Shown: positions 58,831 to 64,000 of the stretch, piece after piece | Layout of the letters: every line of letters starts with the position of its first letter | How positions within the stretch are numbered: the first letter of the stretch is position 1 | Source of the DNA: Stomoxys calcitrans | Lineage: Eukaryota > Arthropoda > Insecta > Diptera > Muscidae | DNA length: 64,000 nt | NCBI RefSeq assembly: GCF_963082655.1 | Contig: NC_081555.1 | Span: 152,576,238-152,640,237 of the forward strand | Direction of reading: 5' to 3' | Notes under the pieces: model-generated | Told to the model about the DNA's origin: nothing | Databases searched by the model: none | Seen by the model: only the letters and a program-made list of their open reading frames with translations | Translations under genes and position numbers: made by a program

Positions 58831-60835
58831 TATATGTAAAATTGAATTTGTGTTTGTTTGTTCCGTATAGACTCAAAAACAGCTTAACCTATTACCTTGA
58901 AATTTTCACAGATTGTGTAGGTTGGTCTGGAAGGAAACATAGGCTATAAAATTTCTTGATATCGGGAGGGGGCGGACCTTCCCCCTTACCCCAAAAATAC
59001 TACCCAAAAATAAATGTGGACAATATGGGATTCAAATGAAAGCTATTCAAGAGTAGAGTACGAATTTCATAATAAAAGTTGGGTACAAGTACCTGGGGGG
59101 CCGCCCCAGCCCCAAAACCCCTTAAAAATAGGTGCTTTTGACGATCATGACAATATGGGACTCAAATGTAAGGTATTCGGGATTATATTACGAATATGGT
59201 CAGGAAGAAGAAATAGGCTTTATAATTTTTTGGTATTGGAAGGGGGCGTACCCTCCCCGTTACCCCAAAAATACCACCCAAAATCGCAAGTGGACCGATA
59301 AAGACAATATGTTTATCATTTGAAAGATATTAAAGAGTAGAATACGAATATGGTATTAAAAATTGGATCCAATTACCCAGGTTGTCGCCCTAACCCCAAA
59401 ATGTCTAAAAACAGACAAATTGGTCGCCCATACCAGTATGGGTCTTAAATGAAAGGTATTTGAGAGTAGATTACAAATCTGGCATACAAAATCAGATCGA
59501 AGTGTAGGTGGTCACCCCACCCCCCAAAAACTCCCCAAATGGGCATATGACCCATCGTGACTATATGGGACTCGGTTTGTTTGTTTGTTCTGTAGAATAA
59601 AAAAAAAAGAAAACATAGGTTATATAAGTTTTAGATATCGAATGGTGGCTGACCCTCCCTCTTACAACAAAAACGTCACCCTAAACCACAAGAGGACTGA
59701 TGGGCATAATATGGGTATTAAATGGAATGGAGACTAGAAAATGAAAATCATATTAGATTTTGGGTCCAAGTACCCAGCCCAATCCAAAAACTCCTCCGAA
59801 CAGAAATATTCGACTTTCCTATCCACATGGGACTCAAATGAAAAGTATCCGGCAGCAGATTACAAATATGGCATACAAAATTTGGTCCAAGTAATGGGAG
59901 GTCGCCTCATCCCTAAATACCCCCAAATGGGCATATCAGCCCACCATGGCAATATAGGATTCAAATGAAAGATATTTGGGAGTATATTAAAAATATGATA
60001 TTAAAATTTGCGTTCAAGTCTCTTTTTCTCCAAAAAATACATCGAATAGATTAATTGACTCATTATGGCAATATGGGACTCAAATGAAAGGTATTTGAGA
60101 GTGAAAAACGAATTTGATATCCAATTTTGGGGGTACGCCCTAAATCCCCCCTTAAACTGAACTTTATTTCCGATTATAGCAATATGGAGCTTAAATCAAC
60201 GGTTTTTGGGAGTAAAGAACGAACCCCCCCCCCCCAAAACACCCTCCAAACGGTTCATACTTAACGACCATGACAAAATGGGGTTCAAAGTAAAGGGATT
60301 TGGGAGTGGACAGGAATATGATATCCATATTTGATTCGATGTGTTTCCCCTAAAAAGCACTTTTTGTTACTCTAATTTCAAAAATACCGGATCTCGGAGA
60401 TTGGTAATGCGATTAGGTCGAAATTTTTTGCAGTCTAACAATCACCAAAAAAAACATGGTTTCTATTGTTGGGGGCGGGTGCAGCGGGGACAGCCCAAAA
60501 CCCGCCAAATAGACCAATCACGGCAATATAGAGCCATGTATTTCTGGAGGCGCCCCACTCCAAAATACCTCCCTATTAAGCTATTTGGGTGGATATTTAT
60601 TGATATTTTTTGGACAAAGGCCCTGGGGTCCACCCCACCTTCAAACACAACTTATTTAACGATCATGCCATTATGGGACTCATACGAAATGTTTCTGAAA
60701 GTAGAGCACGAATCTTATACTTACTTTGATGGCCAAGTGAGGACCCACGAAATACCCCCTAAACCCGAAATATTTACCAATACAGTAAGATGGGGCTTAA
60801 AAGAAAGGCATTTGGGAATGGAGTAAAAATTTTGG
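58831..60835 (+). mobile_element. Unclassified element E, copy 3 (longest)
   Basis: TTGTGTTTGTTTGTTCCGTA, GACTCAAAAACAGCTTAACC, TTTCACAGATTG, GGAAACATAGGCTATA, then many irregular units with GGGACTCAAATGAAAGG and GAATATGG, and GGGGGGCCGCCCC-type GC-rich palindromes. A second TTTGTTTGTTTGTTCTGTAG at 59577 suggests two copies joined. No coding potential. Confidence 0.65.
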
Positions 60836-61125
60836 GCGGAACCGAGCAGGATCAAACTTTTCATACATCAATGAGCGCGTTTCGATTCAAGTTGAGATTA
60901 TCAACGATAAGGAAACTTTTTTATAGCCGAGTCTGTGCGATGTGCCGCAGTGAGACACATCTTTGGGGAGAATTTTTTACATGACCATGCATGGTATTGT
61001 ACCTCGCAAATGTCGCCAGCATTAAGAGGGGATAACCACCGCTTCAAATTTTGCCCGAAGTTCCGCCGGGATACGAACGCAGGCGTTCAGCGTTATAGGC
61101 GGGCATAGGCTGCAGTAGCACGATA
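60836..61125 (-). mobile_element. tRNA-derived SINE, copy with worn head
   Basis: Body matches the 27750-28113 copy (TATAGCCGAGTCTGTGCG, CCGCAGTGAGACACATC, GCCAGCATTAAGAGGGG). The B-box is mutated (minus strand, GCGTTCGTATCC). The head continues to ~61110 with GCTGAACGCC. Confidence 0.75.
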
Positions 61126-61202
61126 TCCACATTCAGGGCGAAGTGTCCCCACCCCAAATAGATATTAGAAAGTTAAAGAAGGTGCAGCGGACAGGGTTCT
61201 GT

Positions 61203-62831
61203 CCAGCTAGTAAAGTATATATACATAGTCAGCGTAAAAATCTGAGACGATCTAGACATATCCGTCCGTCTGTCCGTCTGTCTGTTGAAATCACGCTACA
61301 GTCTTTAATAGTAGAGATATTGAGCTGAAACTTTGCTCAGATTCTTCTATGTCCATAAACAGTTTAAGTTCAAAGACGGGCTATATCGGACTATATCTTT
61401 ATATATAGCCTCCCATATAGACCGATCCTCTGATTTAGGTCCTTAGACCCATAAAAGCCACATTTATTATCCGATTTTGCTGAAATTTAAGACAGTGAGT
61501 TGTGTTAGGACCCTCGACACCCTTTGTTAATTTGGCCCTGATCGGTCCAGATTTGGATATAGCTGCCATATAGACCGATCCTCCGATTTAAGGTCTTGGG
61601 CCATAAAAGGCACATTTATTATCCGATTTTGCTGAAATTTGGGACAGTGAGTTGTGTTTGGCCCCTCGATATCCTTCGTTAGTTTGGTCCTGATCGGTCC
61701 AGATTTGGATATAGCTGTCATATAGACCGATCCCCCGATTTAGGGTCTTGGGCCATAAAAGCCACATTTATTATCCGATTTTGCTGAAATTTGGGACAGT
61801 GAGTTGTGTTAGGCCCTTTGATATCTTTCGTCAATTTGGCCCAGATCAGTTCAGATTTGGATATAGCTGCCATATAGACCGATCTCTCGGTTTTAGGTTT
61901 TGGGGCCATAAAAGGCGCATTTATTGTCCGATTTTGCTGAAATTTAAGACAGTGAGTTGTCTTAGGCTCTTCGACGTTCTTCGTCAATTTGGCCCAGATC
62001 GGTCCAGATTTAGATATAGCTGCCATATAGACCGATCTCTCGGTTTTAGGTTTTGGGGCCATCAAAGGCGCATTTATTGTCCGATTTTGCCGAAATTTGA
62101 GACAATGAGTTGCGTTAATCTCTTCGACGTCCTTCGTCAAATTGGCCTAGATCGGTCCAGATTTAGATATAGCTGCCATATAGACCGATCTCTCGGTTTT
62201 AGGTTTTGAGGCCATAAATGGTGCATTTATTGTCCTATTTTGCAGAAATTTGAGACAGTGAGTTGCGTTAGGCTCTTCGACGTCCTTCTTCAATTTGGCA
62301 CAGTTTGGTGCAGATTTGAATATAGCTGCCATATAGACCGATCGCTCGATTTAAGGTTTTGGGCCCATAAAAGGCGCATTTATTGTCCGATTTTGCTGAA
62401 ATTTGAGACAGTGAGTTGCGTTAAGCTCTTCGACTTTCTTCGTCAATTTGGCCCAGTTTGGTCCTGATTTGGATATAGCTGCCATATAGACCGATCTCTC
62501 GGTTTTAGGTTTTGGGCCCATAAAAGGGCCCATTTATTGTCCGATTTCGCCGAGCTTTGGGACAGTTCGTTGAGTTAGGCTCTTCGCATATGGTTCAGAT
62601 CGGTTTATTTTTAGTTATAACTTTTAAAAAGGCCAATTTTTTGTTAAACACAATTGAAGAATGACTTGTACCGATTAGTATTTGGTCCAAATCGGAACAT
62701 ATTTCGATATAACTGCTATGGGACATAAGGTATGCAATTTACACCAGATTTTGATGAAAGGTGGTATACATATATACCCGAGGTGGTGGGTATCTAAAGT
62801 TCGGCCGAACTTAACGCCTTTTTACTTGTTT
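61203..62831 (+). mobile_element. DINE-like family B1 element, 5'-truncated, intact 3' end
   Basis: Starts at AAGTATATATACATAGTCAG, GTCCGTCTGTCCGTCTGTCT microsatellite, about nine units, CCGAGGTGGTGGGTAT, a shortened hairpin (TTCGGCCGAA) and CTTAACGCCTTTTTACTTGTTT, the best preserved B-type 3' terminus here. Confidence 0.9.
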
Positions 62832-64000
62832 AATATGGCCTATTATGCACCTAGTCCATACATCTAGTATGTTGTTTACCTTTTTGTTAGCATACTTAAT
62901 ACACCGAAATATGGTCAACATATGTTGGCGTTTGCTATAAATTTGCATAAATGCTTTTTGGCGAACACGAGAGAATGTGAACCTACAATCACATGGAGTC
63001 CTCCTTCTATTTGCACTCCCGCATGCTGCTACCATCCTTTACACGAAGATGTCGGATAAAGGAGAACAACACTAGAATGGGCTGTTTGGTGCAGCAATCC
63101 ACAGAGTGCGTATTCAAAATGATTTGTATATCTATGTTCAAAAATTAGAATATAACAAGTGTTGAAAATTGCATGCAAATTGTTTTGTCTGAGTTTCCTA
63201 GTGTCCTTTGAGCGCTCTTCCTGTTTTACTTACAGCCTTTGGTGTTAGCAACATCATCCTAACAGGCACATGCACACGCATATAAGAGAACGGCTGTGAA
63301 TAAGAAGAGAAAAGCATGGCCGCACCAAATGCTATATACCCTTCACCATGTGTATATGATTAAAACATTTATGTGCTAAATTTCTTCCTAATCTGCTACA
63401 ATTTTGTATTGTTAAGTAGTTAAAACTGAACTTAGTTTGAATGACAGCTATATGAGATTTTGAATGGATGTTTATGTTAGGAGTCCTGGAAAGCACCACG
63501 TGCAAAACCCCAGCAGATGGACTGAAGACATGACTAATTCGACTTTAAATCTTTCGGGACAGTAGCTCATTACTGCGAATTGTTACAAACGGAATGACGG
63601 TATTAGTATATCAACCCCTCACATGTGGGTGCACATGACAAAAAAATAGGGTTGTAAAAGCGATCTGTTACTGTTTGGGGAAAAGTGGCACCATAAGAAA
63701 TGTACATATTTTAAACTGTTCCGCATACATTTAGATGCGAAATGTTTGCCGTCTGTGCCTGGGATTGGGTGAAGCTTTTAAAGGTATATCCCATGTTTGC
63801 CAGCTGCTGCTGCTGCTGCTGCTGCAAGGCTGTCTTTCCGTTTTGCCCGCTTTCTTTTTATTCTAGTGTTTTGGCCATAAGTCAAATTTGCAATTTCCTA
63901 TGCAAATTTGTTGCAAATTTCCTTTCGAACACACTCACACACACACACACACTCTCATTCTTGCAAAGGGCTTTCTATACAACTGCTTACGAGCATACAT
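62832..64000. other. Unassigned DNA with (CTG)n and (CA)n tracts
   Basis: (CTG)7 at about 63804-63825 and (CA)n at about 63930-63952. A worn DINE-like end may lie near 63586-63620 (ACAAACGGAATGACGGTATT). No gene recognised. Confidence 0.4.

Noticed and set aside
61060..61125. A second tRNA-like gene
   Set aside because: Same SINE family with a mutated B-box.
62811..63035. Minus-strand 74-codon frame at the right edge
   Set aside because: No domain, no codon signal, partly overlaps the DINE-B 3' end.

Overview
The window looks like intergenic and intronic DNA of a higher fly, probably a calyptrate (muscid-like) dipteran. It is AT-rich, has one intron-bearing gene of an insect dehydrogenase family, and has no bacterial features. 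Its dominant repeats have the architecture of dipteran DINE-1/HINE (Helentron-associated) elements. The species cannot be fixed from the sequence alone.

Gene content is very low. The only convincing host gene is a two-exon short-chain dehydrogenase/reductase on the minus strand (13459-16055, 256 residues). Its 1.8 kb intron is almost filled by one DINE-like element. No tRNA, rRNA, CRISPR or operon was seen.

Most of the remaining sequence is transposon layered on transposon. I use '+' for a DINE-like element that reads 5' subterminal inverted repeat, GTCCGTCTGTC microsatellite, core units, second subterminal repeat, 3' GC-rich hairpin. Family A has TATACCCTCCACCAT / ATGGTGGAGGGTATA termini, family B has ATACCCACCACC / GGTGGTGGGTAT, and family C has TACCCTACACCAC / GTGGTGTA. 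Families A and B carry tandem core units with a 153 bp period (B1 and B2 are two sequence types), expanded to as many as about 13 units.

Layout: 1-3.1 kb, DINE-B, a MITE and an A/B mosaic; 4.1-5.2 kb, a giant (AAAAT)n array; 5.2-7.8 kb, an unclassified element in two orientations, a 29 bp minisatellite and a perfect 52 bp palindrome; 7.8-12.1 kb, two mariner-type transposase relics broken by a MITE and DINEs; 12.4-16.1 kb, the SDR gene; 16.5-24 kb, long DINE-B and nested DINE A-in-B; 24.4-27.1 kb, DINE-B with a 520 bp microsatellite; 27.6-31.5 kb, SINE, MITE and an RTE-like non-LTR relic split by DINEs; 31.5-39.5 kb, DINE-B arrays and a second A-in-B nest; 39.7-42.8 kb, an RNase H-bearing non-LTR retrotransposon on the minus strand; 44-57.3 kb, more DINEs plus three further non-LTR fragments; 57.8-62.8 kb, a family C element, the unclassified element, a SINE and a final DINE-B. 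The unassigned AT-rich stretches between these are listed individually.
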